A DNA stretch of 64,000 bases, from positions 62,001-126,000 of the forward strand of contig NZ_BPFH01000002.1 of the NCBI RefSeq assembly GCF_019655435.1, written 5' to 3'. A program made the translations under genes and the position numbers. Position 1 is the first letter of the stretch, and each line of letters starts with the position of its first letter. The notes under the pieces were generated by a model that worked only from the letters and a program-made list of their open reading frames with translations, had not been told where the DNA came from and did no database searches. This document shows positions 26,145 to 34,301 of the stretch, one piece after another. Source of the DNA: Jannaschia pagri (GTDB taxonomy: Bacteria; Pseudomonadota; Alphaproteobacteria; Rhodobacterales; Rhodobacteraceae).

Positions 26145-27514
26145 TGTTGCGGGTGCTGACCCTCTTGGCGGCCACGGCCCTGGCCTCCTGCACGCCGTCT
26201 GCGCCACCGTCGGAGCCCGCAGCCACCCGCGCCGCCGTCGTCACGGCGCAGCAAAGCCTTCCCGCGCCCCGGCGCTTTTCCGGCCGCCCCGCGCTCCGCA
26301 CGCCGGTGCAACCGAACGGCCAATTGGCGCGGGACTTCATGGCGCTCACCTTCCAACTGGAAACCGGGCGCGCCCTGCCCGTTTTCACGCGGTTCGAAGG
26401 TCCCGTCACCGTGGCCGTCGAAGGGAATGCACCCACCTCCCTGACCCGCGATCTCGACGATCTGCTGACGCGCCTGCGCCGCGAAGCCGGGATCGATATC
26501 TCACGGGCCGGTCGGGGCGAGGCTGCCTCCATCACCATTACCGCGCTGCCCCGCGCCACCCTCCAGGCCGAGGTGCCCGGGGCGGCGTGTTTCGTGGTGC
26601 CCCGCGTCAGCGGCTGGCGCGACTACCTGGGCAAGCGCACGGGCCCCGCCATCGACTGGACCACCCTCAGACAACGCACCCGGGCGAGCATCTTCCTGCC
26701 GTCCGACGTCAGCGCCCAGGAGATTCGGGATTGCCTGCACGAGGAATTGGCCCAAGCGCTTGGGCCGCTCAACGACCTCTACCGCCTCCCCCATTCGGTC
26801 TTCAACGACGACAATATCCACGTGGTGCTGACCGACTATGACATGACGCTGCTGCGCGCGACCTATGACCCGGCACTGCGGTCGGGCATGACACAGCAGA
26901 GCGTCGCCAAGATCCTTCCTCAGATCCTGGCGCGCGTGAACCCGAAGGGCCGCACCGCAGATCGCGCTCCCATCCTCCCCAGCGGGACGGCCTGGACCTC
27001 GGCAATCCGCGCAGCGCTCAGCCCTGCGGGCAGCGACCGCACCCGACTGGCCGCCGCGCAAAACGCCGTCACCCTGGCCGAAAGCGCTGGTTGGCGCGAC
27101 AACCGCTTGCCGTCCGCGCATTTGGCCCTGGGGCGCGCAGCGCTGCCCTTGGATGGGGATCTGGCGATTGACGCCCTTTTGACAGCGGGCAGTGGGTTTC
27201 GCGACTTGTATGGCGACGGCATCCACGCAGCCCATGCCGCGCAGCAATTGGCAGCCTTCGCCCTGACCACCGGCCAACCGGACGGCACCCTGCGCATCGT
27301 GGATCGCGCCATCCCGGCCGCCGATGATGCGCAAAACCCGAGCGTTCTGGCGACCCTCCTGCTCCTGCGGGCGGAGGCGATGGATCTGCAAGGCAACCCA
27401 TCGGACGCCGCCCGCACCCGGCGCGAGGGGCTGGCGTGGGGACGCACCGCTTGGGGGGACAGCGCCCTCATGCGCCGCGACGCTGAAATCCGCAGCCTCG
27501 CCCCAGGCGCCTGA
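26144..27514 (+). CDS. DUF2927 lipoprotein
   Basis: The 456-residue protein begins with a lipoprotein signal (MLRVLTLLAATALASC, Cys at about residue 16) and contains a DUF2927 domain: ACFVVPRV, SAQEIRDCLHEELAQALGPLNDL and YRLPHSVFNDDNIHVVLTDYD. The HEELAQ segment looks like a degenerate zinc-protease motif, known for this family. The second half is alpha-helical, possibly TPR-like. It overlaps the GNAT gene by one base. An outer-membrane or periplasmic role is likely; function unknown. Confidence 0.8.
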   Translation: MLRVLTLLAATALASCTPSAPPSEPAATRAAVVTAQQSLPAPRRFSGRPALRTPVQPNGQLARDFMALTFQLETGRALPVFTRFEGPVTVAVEGNAPTSLTRDLDDLLTRLRREAGIDISRAGRGEAASITITALPRATLQAEVPGAACFVVPRVSGWRDYLGKRTGPAIDWTTLRQRTRASIFLPSDVSAQEIRDCLHEELAQALGPLNDLYRLPHSVFNDDNIHVVLTDYDMTLLRATYDPALRSGMTQQSVAKILPQILARVNPKGRTADRAPILPSGTAWTSAIRAALSPAGSDRTRLAAAQNAVTLAESAGWRDNRLPSAHLALGRAALPLDGDLAIDALLTAGSGFRDLYGDGIHAAHAAQQLAAFALTTGQPDGTLRIVDRAIPAADDAQNPSVLATLLLLRAEAMDLQGNPSDAARTRREGLAWGRTAWGDSALMRRDAEIRSLAPGA

Positions 27515-27525
27515 CGCCCACCCCC

Positions 27526-27548
27526 TTCGATGTTCCACAAATATGCCG
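27526..27548 (+). repeat. Dispersed 23-bp repeat, copy 2
   Basis: TTCGATGTTCC, AC, AAATATGCCG, followed by a G-run. It lies 12 bases after the DUF2927 stop. See the copies at 18131 and 37790. Confidence 0.75.
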
Positions 27549-27684
27549 GGGGGGCTCGCATCGCGAGCGGGGGCTGGCCCCCACCCGGCGCGACGCAAAA
27601 AGCAGCGCTGCAGTAAACGACACAGCGCAGCGGTTCTGCACGGGGCGGCTTGCGACCCTTGGCACATCCCCCTAAATCACGACC

Positions 27685-27846
27685 ATGCTACCGCTTATCA
27701 CAGCCGCCCTTGGGGCCATCGCCGGTGTCTTTCATGTCCGTCGCAAGAACGGCAATGGCTTCGATATGGCGCAATATGCCGCCGTCTGGGCGGTGATGGG
27801 GGGGCTCCTCGGCCTCATCGCGTCGATCTTGATCGTGCGGCTTTAG
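27685..27846 (+). CDS. Small two-helix membrane protein (53 aa)
   Basis: This short gene encodes MLPLITAALGAIAGVFHVRR, a charged NG-rich turn, and a second hydrophobic segment ending in LIASILIVRL. Two transmembrane helices are obvious. It ends two bases before the start of the VWA gene, so the two are translationally linked. Proteins of this type upstream of CoxE-type VWA genes are sometimes labelled apolipoprotein acyltransferase in databases, but it is far too short for that enzyme. It may anchor or assist the MoxR/VWA pair. Confidence 0.72.
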   Translation: MLPLITAALGAIAGVFHVRRKNGNGFDMAQYAAVWAVMGGLLGLIASILIVRL

Positions 27847-27848
27847 GC

Positions 27849-29033
27849 ATGTTCCTGCGCTTCTTCGAAGCGTTGCGCGGCGCGGGCGTCCCGGTCTCCC
27901 TGCGCGAACATCTGGCCTTTCTGGACGCGATGGCCGCGAACTTGGTCACGTACGATGTGGAGGGGTTCTACCATCTGGCGCGCACCTGCCTCGTGAAAGA
28001 CGAGCGTCACATCGACCGCTTCGACCGGGCCTTTGCGACGACGTTTGAGGGGCTTGAGCAGATCTCAACGCAGGAGATCCTAGAGGCCATGGACCTGCCC
28101 GCCGACTGGCTGGAAAAACAGGCCGAAAAGCACCTCTCGCCGGAAGAGCGCGCCGAAATCGAAGCCTTGGGCGGGTTCGATAAGCTGATGGAGACGCTAA
28201 AGGAGCGTCTCAAAGAACAGGAGGGGCGCCACCAAGGCGGCTCCAAGTGGATCGGCACGGCGGGCACGAGCCCGTTTGGCGCCTATGGCTACAACCCCGA
28301 AGGCATTCGCATCGGCCAAGACCGCTCACGCCACCAAAGGGCGGTCAAGGTCTGGGACAAGCGCGAATTTCGCAACCTCGACGACCAGGTCGAACTGGGG
28401 ACGCGCAACATCAAGGTCGCGCTGAAGCGCCTGCGCGCTTGGGCCCGGGACGGCGCGGTCGACGAATTGGACCTGGACGACACGATCCGCTCCACGGCGA
28501 AGGCAGGCTATCTGGACGTCAAAACCCGACCCGAACGGCGCAACGCGGCCAAGGTTCTCCTGTTCCTGGACGTGGGCGGCTCCATGGACCCGCACGTGAA
28601 GGTCGTGGAGGAATTGTTCTCCGCCGCGCGTTCAGAGTTTCGGACCTGCGAGTATTTCTACTTCCACAATTGCCTCTACGAAGGCGTGTGGCGCGACAAC
28701 CGTCGCCGTTGGAACGCGGTCACGCCCACGCGGGAGGTGCTCAATACCTACGGGCCGGATTACCGCTGTATCTTCGTTGGGGACGCCTCCATGTCGCCCT
28801 ATGAAATCGCCTACCCCGGCGGCGCGAACGAACACTGGAACGAAGAAGCGGGCCAAGTCTGGCTGGAGCGGGCGCGGGAGCAGTGGGCCGCTCACCTCTG
28901 GATCAACCCGCTGCCCGAAGCCCATTGGCCCCACACCCATTCCATTCGCATGATCCGAGAGATCTTTGAGGATCGCATGGTCCCCATGACCCTCGATGGA
29001 TTGTCCCGTGGCATGCGACTGTTGACGCGCTGA
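27849..29033 (+). CDS. VWA-domain protein, CoxE type
   Basis: The 394-residue protein belongs to the CoxE-like VWA family (COG3552, PF05762). The N-terminal half is helical and charged; the VWA domain begins near residue 235 with VLLFLDVGGSMDPH, a variant MIDAS motif (DxGxS). C-terminal YRCIFVGDASMSPYEI and LWINPLPEAHW are typical. Such proteins partner with MoxR ATPases; the MoxR gene is at 22804. The role is probably assembly or metal loading of a complex not identifiable here. Confidence 0.87.
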   Translation: MFLRFFEALRGAGVPVSLREHLAFLDAMAANLVTYDVEGFYHLARTCLVKDERHIDRFDRAFATTFEGLEQISTQEILEAMDLPADWLEKQAEKHLSPEERAEIEALGGFDKLMETLKERLKEQEGRHQGGSKWIGTAGTSPFGAYGYNPEGIRIGQDRSRHQRAVKVWDKREFRNLDDQVELGTRNIKVALKRLRAWARDGAVDELDLDDTIRSTAKAGYLDVKTRPERRNAAKVLLFLDVGGSMDPHVKVVEELFSAARSEFRTCEYFYFHNCLYEGVWRDNRRRWNAVTPTREVLNTYGPDYRCIFVGDASMSPYEIAYPGGANEHWNEEAGQVWLERAREQWAAHLWINPLPEAHWPHTHSIRMIREIFEDRMVPMTLDGLSRGMRLLTR

Positions 29034-29090
29034 TCCCAGATCGGGCGACGCAGGCGGGCGGGCCCCCGCCCTACCGCTGACAGACGCCAA

Positions 29091-29522
29091 TCACAGGCGG
29101 CAGGCGATCGCCGAAACCGTCAATGCAGCCACCACTGGCAAAGAGATCCTGGCCAAGCGGCACCGCCCCCACCGTTCGATCACCACCTCGGGTCCAGCGA
29201 CCCCGGCATGCCGAGCGTGTGGCGCCATATCCGCAAGGGGACGCAGATCCCCGCGCCCGGCATTCCAGAACCACTCCTCAGAGAGGTGAATCGGGGCCTC
29301 GACCAACGCGGCGCGCAGGCATCCCATGACCCGTGGCGGGGTCAGCCCTTCTTCGGCCAAGACCTCGGCGGCGGCCAGCAGAAGACAGGCGCCCCCGCCG
29401 CCGGGATGGCACCGCGCAATCGCGGCGCGCCGGAATAGGATCGCCTCCGCAGGTGGGGCCTCGGGCGCTGCCTGCCCTAGAATGTTCAGAAACTGGCGCT
29501 CCCAAAGGTGTGCATCAGTCAT
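29091..29522 (-). CDS. Hypothetical protein with C-terminal membrane anchor
   Basis: A 143-residue protein without a family I recognise. The N-terminal part is soluble and helical (WERQFLNILGQAAPEAPPAE); the last 20 residues (LPVVAALTVSAIACRL) form one hydrophobic segment. It overlaps the end of the upstream tetR gene by 8 bases and so belongs to the same operon. ATG 29522 is preceded by GGAGA. Confidence 0.6.
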   Translation of the reverse strand: MTDAHLWERQFLNILGQAAPEAPPAEAILFRRAAIARCHPGGGGACLLLAAAEVLAEEGLTPPRVMGCLRAALVEAPIHLSEEWFWNAGRGDLRPLADMAPHARHAGVAGPEVVIERWGRCRLARISLPVVAALTVSAIACRL

Positions 29523-30132
29523 CTCTTGTCTCCAATCTGGACGGCCCAAACCGGGCCTTCACCATCTCATCAAACACATCGTACAACCTGCCCCGCTCCT
29601 GCGCCGACAGGTCCGGCGAAATCACGGGCAATCCCACAAACGCGGCGTAATCAATCCGCGACAGGTCCCGGGCCAGGGGTTCCGACAGATCGAACCGCCG
29701 CATGTAGAGACCTGCCATGAGGTCCATGCGCCGGGTGTCTGTTTCACGCAGGAGCCGGTCAACTCCGTCGTGGGTTTCCGCCAGATGGCGAATGCCTGCT
29801 TCGAGGGACATGTCCAACGCTAGGATCGTTCGCGTCAGTTCGGTGATATCCTGTTCCGTCATCTCATTGAATGCAAAGCGAGATGTAGGGGCATCGGTCT
29901 GAACGGCAATCCACCGCTCAGTGACTGCCAACACAAAGGCGTCGTGGTCGGCAAAGTGGTGGTAGAACGACCCCTTCGTCTTGCCCGCCGCCGCACAAAT
30001 GGCGTCCAGGCGCAGCGCTTCGGGGCCATCGGCGCAGAGGCGGGCCAACGCCAAGTCCAGCCAACCGGTCCGGGACAATCGGGCTGGGGCGGAGCGAGTA
30101 ACGTCCCCAGCCTCTGGTGTGGCCCGGGTCAT
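29515..30132 (-). CDS. TetR-family regulator
   Basis: The 205-residue protein has the TetR N-terminal HTH (LRLDAICAAAGKTKGSFYHHFADHDAFVLAV, about residues 40-70) and a helical ligand domain. It follows a membrane-protein gene with a four-base overlap (30129-30132), and a palindrome stands upstream of that gene at 30529. It probably represses its own operon; the ligand is unknown. Confidence 0.87.
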   Translation of the reverse strand: MTRATPEAGDVTRSAPARLSRTGWLDLALARLCADGPEALRLDAICAAAGKTKGSFYHHFADHDAFVLAVTERWIAVQTDAPTSRFAFNEMTEQDITELTRTILALDMSLEAGIRHLAETHDGVDRLLRETDTRRMDLMAGLYMRRFDLSEPLARDLSRIDYAAFVGLPVISPDLSAQERGRLYDVFDEMVKARFGPSRLETRDD

Positions 30133-30485
30133 CGCATCACACCCACGACGGCCAGAGCGGTTACGGGAACGAACAACCAACCCTGGGGCAAAACCGCAAA
30201 CGGAAGGCGGCGCCCGATCTGAAGTCCGATTCCGACTGCCGTGAGGCCGCCAGACAGGACCAACCCAGCCCAAGCGAGGATCACCTCACCTGACACCGCT
30301 GCCCAGGCGAACAGACCGGTCAAGAACAGCAGAACGAAGCTCGTCATATGCCAGACCAGCAAGGCCGTTTCGCGCACGACCGTGTCCATCGGTGCGGCGC
30401 GCAGAGGGGCAGCCACCTGTGCGCCGCCCGCGAAAATATGCACGAGCGCCCAAAGTCCCGACAAAAGACTGGCGGCGATGAACAT
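30129..30485 (-). CDS. Small four-helix membrane protein
   Basis: A 118-residue hydrophobic protein with four predicted transmembrane helices (MFIAASLLSGLWALVHIFAG, TALLVWHMTSFVLLFLTG, VILAWAGLVLSGGLTAVG, LFVPVTALAVVGVM). No family name is certain. It is the first gene of an operon with tetR and is likely the regulated product. ATG 30485 is chosen because upstream residues overlap the operator. Confidence 0.75.
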   Translation of the reverse strand: MFIAASLLSGLWALVHIFAGGAQVAAPLRAAPMDTVVRETALLVWHMTSFVLLFLTGLFAWAAVSGEVILAWAGLVLSGGLTAVGIGLQIGRRLPFAVLPQGWLFVPVTALAVVGVMR

Positions 30486-30528
30486 CCCAACGCCCTTCCT
30501 ACGACGATGCGGCTCTACTCCCCAAAAT

Positions 30529-30546
30529 ATACCATATGGTATGGTA
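30529..30546. promoter_or_regulatory. Candidate TetR operator
   Basis: A 14-base perfect palindrome (ATACCATATGGTAT, 30529-30542) overlaps a second inverted repeat, TACCATA-TGG-TATGGTA (30530-30546). It is 44 bases upstream of the membrane protein-tetR operon and 80 bases from the divergent M48 protease gene. Autoregulation is inferred from position and symmetry. Confidence 0.6.
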
Positions 30547-30624
30547 CGCAATCGGCATCCGTTTTGAAGGCGTCAGATCGTCACCTCCCTTGGCGTGGCG
30601 CCCGGTACGTCCCATATTTTGATC

Positions 30625-31320
30625 ATGTTGAAATTCCCCGCCCTCTTTCTGACCGTCGCCTATGGCGTCGTCCTGTGGTTCTTTTCCGCCTGGCGTCTGA
30701 AGCGGGAGATGGATGCCACCGCGACCCCGCTCGCGGATCCCGAATTGGAGGTGGAGTTCGCCAAGATGGCCCGCGTCCTGGAGGTGGATCGGATTCGTGT
30801 GCATGTCCATGAGGTCGAGCCCGTCAATGGGTTGGCCGCACCGGACGGTCGGATCTTCCTCACCCGAGGGTTCGTGCGCAAATACCACGCAGGCGAGGTT
30901 ACGGCGGCCGAAATGGCAAGCGTGGTGGCCCATGAGTTGGGCCACGTCGCCCTGGGACATGCGCGGCGACGGTTGATTGATTTCTCGGGTCAGAACGCCA
31001 TCCGCGTGGTTCTTGCGGGGGTCTTGGGCCGGGTTATCCCCGGGGTCGGCCCCTATATCGCGAACCTGCTGGCCTCGCTGGTGGCCGCGCGGCTGTCACG
31101 GCAAGATGAGTATGAGGCCGACGCCTATGCCAGCGCGCTTTTGGTGAAGGCCGGAATTGGCACAGGGCCCCAGAAGACACTGTTCGGGAAGCTGTCCGCC
31201 CTGACCGGCATGGGCGGGCGCGGCGCCCCGGCGTGGTTGATGAGCCACCCAAAGACCGAGGATCGGATCGCGGCCATCGAAACCCTGGAAAGTCGCTGGG
31301 GCCTGTTGGAAAAGCGCTGA
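30625..31320 (+). CDS. M48-family metalloprotease
   Basis: The 231-residue protein has an N-terminal membrane segment (about residues 5-22), the zinc motif HELGH (103-107) and the third-ligand glutamate in SRQDEYEADAYAS, followed by a second hydrophobic stretch (IPGVGPYIANLLASLVAARL). This matches the HtpX/M48 membrane protease family, which degrades damaged membrane proteins. ATG 30625 is used; a GTG at 30595 is an alternative. Neither has a clear SD site. Confidence 0.87.
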   Translation: MLKFPALFLTVAYGVVLWFFSAWRLKREMDATATPLADPELEVEFAKMARVLEVDRIRVHVHEVEPVNGLAAPDGRIFLTRGFVRKYHAGEVTAAEMASVVAHELGHVALGHARRRLIDFSGQNAIRVVLAGVLGRVIPGVGPYIANLLASLVAARLSRQDEYEADAYASALLVKAGIGTGPQKTLFGKLSALTGMGGRGAPAWLMSHPKTEDRIAAIETLESRWGLLEKR

Positions 31321-31667
31321 GCGCACGACGTCTAAGCGCATGAGCTGTTTCTGTGAGGACAGTCACCCGCGCCTCGCGGTTGGACTTCTTGGTATGCAGT
31401 CTGGATCGAGGGGGTCAGCCGAGACCCACCTCTATCGGGTCGTACCTACGGTGATCCGGAACTCACTCGAACGGCGGTGACGTAGCTCCGAAGGTGACCA
31501 AACACCGCTCCGTCGCGGCGCCCGATCCCCAATACGCCCCACAGACCGGGGATCCGGGACCGGACCACAAGCATCGTCCTCAACGGCCACCTGCATCGGG
31601 CGCCTGCCGCGCACTGCACCCAAAGCACCCACTGGCCAGGGCGATGGGTTTGCGGCATCAACCGTTC
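31321..31667. other. Intergenic region without genes
   Basis: No convincing open frame or structured element is seen between the M48 protease and PsuK-like genes. The frame of the kinase is open upstream to 31494, but the residues there have no family similarity. Confidence 0.5.
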
Positions 31668-32540
31668 ATGACACCGGATATCCTCTGCATTGGCTCCGTC
31701 CTGTGGGACATCATTGGCCGCTCCAACACCCATATGACCCAGGGGTCCGACCGACCCGGACGGATCACACGCGTCCCTGGCGGCGTCGCGCTGAACATCG
31801 CTATGGCGGCGAAGGCCTATGGGATGAAGCCCGCATTGCTGTCGACGGTCGGACGGGATGACGAAGGCGATACCTTGGTCGCCGCCCTGGATCGGCTCGG
31901 GCTGATCACAGAAACCCTCTATCGTTCCGAGGACCTGCCGACGGATGTCTACATGGCGGTGGAAGGCGCCAATGGCTTGATCGCGGCCATCGCGGATGCG
32001 CACTCCCTTGAGGCGGTCGGGAACAAGATCCTCCGGCCCCTCGACGGTCCCCTGGCGGGCTGGCAAGGCCCCATCGCCGTCGACGGCAACCTGACGACCA
32101 ATCTGCTTGCGGAGATCGCTCAAGACAGGCGGTTTATGCAATCCGACCTCCGCGTGGCGCCCGCTTCGCCGGGTAAGGCCGAGCGCCTGCTGCCGTTTCT
32201 CACCCACAAATCGGCTACGCTCTACGTCAATCTGGAGGAAGCCAGCCTGCTCTTGCATGACGTCCAAACCGATGCCGCCCAAGCCGCGCTGCGCTTGCGC
32301 GACCGGGGCGTCTATCGGGCGTTGGTCACGGACGGACCGCGTCTTGCGGCCTGTGCCTATCCCGGCGGTGTCGAAGCGCACCGCCCGCCAGAAGTCATGG
32401 TGACCCGCGTGACCGGAGCGGGCGACACCTTCATGGCCGCCCATATCGCTGCCGAACGGGGCGGCGCCGATGTTGGCGCGGCGCTCCTGCGCGCCGTAGA
32501 AGCCGCCGCGACCTATGTGTCGGGCGACACATATTCGTGA
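31668..32540 (+). CDS. psuK: PfkB-family kinase, pseudouridine kinase type
   Basis: A 290-residue ribokinase-fold protein: ILCIGSVLWDIIGR at the start, GGVALNIAMAAKAYG, the substrate-binding STVGRDDEGD, and the C-terminal catalytic motif VTRVTGAGDTFMAAH (PfkB signature 2). The overall sequence resembles roseobacter pseudouridine kinases, which phosphorylate pseudouridine before PsuG splits it. No psuG gene follows, which weakens the functional call; another nucleoside or sugar could be the substrate. ATG 31668 fits the family start. Confidence 0.7.
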   Translation: MTPDILCIGSVLWDIIGRSNTHMTQGSDRPGRITRVPGGVALNIAMAAKAYGMKPALLSTVGRDDEGDTLVAALDRLGLITETLYRSEDLPTDVYMAVEGANGLIAAIADAHSLEAVGNKILRPLDGPLAGWQGPIAVDGNLTTNLLAEIAQDRRFMQSDLRVAPASPGKAERLLPFLTHKSATLYVNLEEASLLLHDVQTDAAQAALRLRDRGVYRALVTDGPRLAACAYPGGVEAHRPPEVMVTRVTGAGDTFMAAHIAAERGGADVGAALLRAVEAAATYVSGDTYS

Positions 32541-32861
32541 CCATCTGAGCGGCACGTCGGCTGGTGTTTGGGGCCAGGACTCCAGCAGGTCGACCAAGGG
32601 TGCGAGCGCGCCCGAGGTTCTCGCCGGCTCCCGCCGGAGGCCAAACCCCTGATCCGTCGCAAGCAGCGCACTTGGACGCTCGCCCAGGCCTGCCCCTTCC
32701 AACCGTCCCACCCAGTATCGCGCAGTGCCTAAGCGGCGGGCACATTCTTGTCTGTCCGACCCCGTTCTGACCTCGGGCCGGGCCCATCAACCCCGGCGGC
32801 TTGTTCCCGCAAGCAACGCCGCATATGTGATCTAGGATTCTTTCTGCGGACGACCATCGGC
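32541..32861. other. Intergenic region where psuG might be expected
   Basis: The 321 bases between the kinase and the DUF502 gene contain no recognisable gene or remnant in any frame that I can see. Confidence 0.5.
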
Positions 32862-33572
32862 ATGCAACTCGGCGAAGACAGCCTTCAACGGCCCCCAAGA
32901 CCGGGGCTTCTGACGCGGCTTAGGAACAACTTCTTGACGGGGTTGATCGTCATCGCGCCCATTGGCCTGACCTTTTGGCTGATCTGGTCCGTGATCGGAT
33001 GGATCGACGGCTGGGTCTTGCCCTTCGTGCCCCTGGCCTACCGACCTGACATTTGGCTGCTTCAGCAGTTCGGGCTGGACGTGGACATTCGCGGGATCGG
33101 CGTCGGGTTCTTCCTGCTCTTCACCCTCTTGGTCGGGTGGATGGCCAAAGGTCTGATCGGTCGATCCATCATTCGCTATGCGGAGAACCTTGTGCAGACC
33201 ATGCCGGTGGTCCGCTCGGTCTATGGCGGGCTCAAGCAGATTGCGGAAACCATCCTGGCCCAGGATCAGAGCAGTTTCGAGAAAGCCTGTTTGGTCGAGT
33301 ACCCGCGCAAGGGGCTTTGGGCCATCGCCTTCATCTCCACCTCCGCAAAGGGCGAGGTCAAAGCCCGGGCGGCGGCGCCGATGATGTCGGTTTTTCTACC
33401 GACCACGCCGAACCCGACCTCTGGCTTTCTGCTGTTCGTCCCGGAGGAGGACGTGGTCGTGCTGGACATGTCGGTCGAAGACGCGGCCAAGCTGGTGATC
33501 TCGGCGGGCCTTGTCTATCCCGCCGGGCAAGTCCCCGATGATGCGCCCGCCTCGGCGCGGGCGTTGTCCTAA
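32862..33572 (+). CDS. DUF502 membrane protein
   Basis: A 236-residue DUF502 (PF04367) protein with two N-terminal transmembrane helices: TGLIVIAPIGLTFWLIWSVI and GIGVGFFLLFTLLVGWMA, followed by the family signature VVRSVYGGLKQIAETIL and TTPNPTSGFLLFVPEEDVV. Its function is unknown; homologues are widespread in proteobacteria. ATG 32862 gives the family length. Confidence 0.9.
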   Translation: MQLGEDSLQRPPRPGLLTRLRNNFLTGLIVIAPIGLTFWLIWSVIGWIDGWVLPFVPLAYRPDIWLLQQFGLDVDIRGIGVGFFLLFTLLVGWMAKGLIGRSIIRYAENLVQTMPVVRSVYGGLKQIAETILAQDQSSFEKACLVEYPRKGLWAIAFISTSAKGEVKARAAAPMMSVFLPTTPNPTSGFLLFVPEEDVVVLDMSVEDAAKLVISAGLVYPAGQVPDDAPASARALS

Positions 33573-33680
33573 CCGCAGGTGGCGGGGCGCACGTAGTCTC
33601 GCGGCGCAGCGGAAACCAAAGTTTGATTTGCCCCGGCGGCGGACCACCCTTTGTGGGGTCAAACCGTGCTGGGGCCTGCG

Positions 33681-34175
33681 ATGATCCGATTGTTCTCCCT
33701 CCTTTTGTCTGGGCTTGTCCTGACAACGACCGCTAAGGCCGATCTTTTGGTGACGTTCCGAGACGGCGCGCCAAAGGACCGCTTTGTCCTACGCCATGAC
33801 GGCGGTTGCGCGCTGGAGCGCGTGGAGGTGATCATTGACCTGTCCCCCGCACCCGCCGGTCTGATCTTTGACATCACCGCGCAGGGTGCCGGTGTGGAGG
33901 TATTTCAACCCTTCGAGATCGTGTCTGGGGCAGATCTGTTGCTGCGCTCGCCCGAGGTTCGAGACGGGGATACCTCGCTCGTTTTGGCGTTGGAGCGTTT
34001 GACACCTGGGGCCGAAGTCGCCTTTACAATCGACGTGGACGACACGCTCTCGTCGCGCGGGATCACGGTGTCTGGGTCAGAAATGGCGGGCGCGGTGGTT
34101 CGGTTGGACGGGGTCTCGGCGCGCTTCGACGAGAGAGCCGAGGCACGGCTCCCGCTCACCGGCTGCCTGTCCTAG
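33681..34175 (+). CDS. Secreted small protein (aggregation factor core-like)
   Basis: The 164-residue protein starts with a signal peptide (MIRLFSLLLSGLVLTTTAKA, cleavage after about residue 20). The mature part is beta-rich, with LVTFRDGAPKDRFVLRH, GLIFDITAQGAGVEVFQPFE and FTIDVDDTLSSRGITVSG. Related roseobacter proteins carry the database name aggregation factor core, but no activity has been shown to my knowledge. It is preceded by DUF502 and followed, converging, by murD. Confidence 0.68.
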   Translation: MIRLFSLLLSGLVLTTTAKADLLVTFRDGAPKDRFVLRHDGGCALERVEVIIDLSPAPAGLIFDITAQGAGVEVFQPFEIVSGADLLLRSPEVRDGDTSLVLALERLTPGAEVAFTIDVDDTLSSRGITVSGSEMAGAVVRLDGVSARFDERAEARLPLTGCLS

Positions 34176-34301
34176 CGCCCACGGGATCGACGCCGCGGCG
34201 GCAGCGTCGGGGCGTCAGTCTAGGCACGACAGGCGGCGCGTGTCGCCCACTAGGGCCCGAAAAGCCTTCACGCTGGCAGACCGCCTGAGACGCAGCGCCC
34301 C

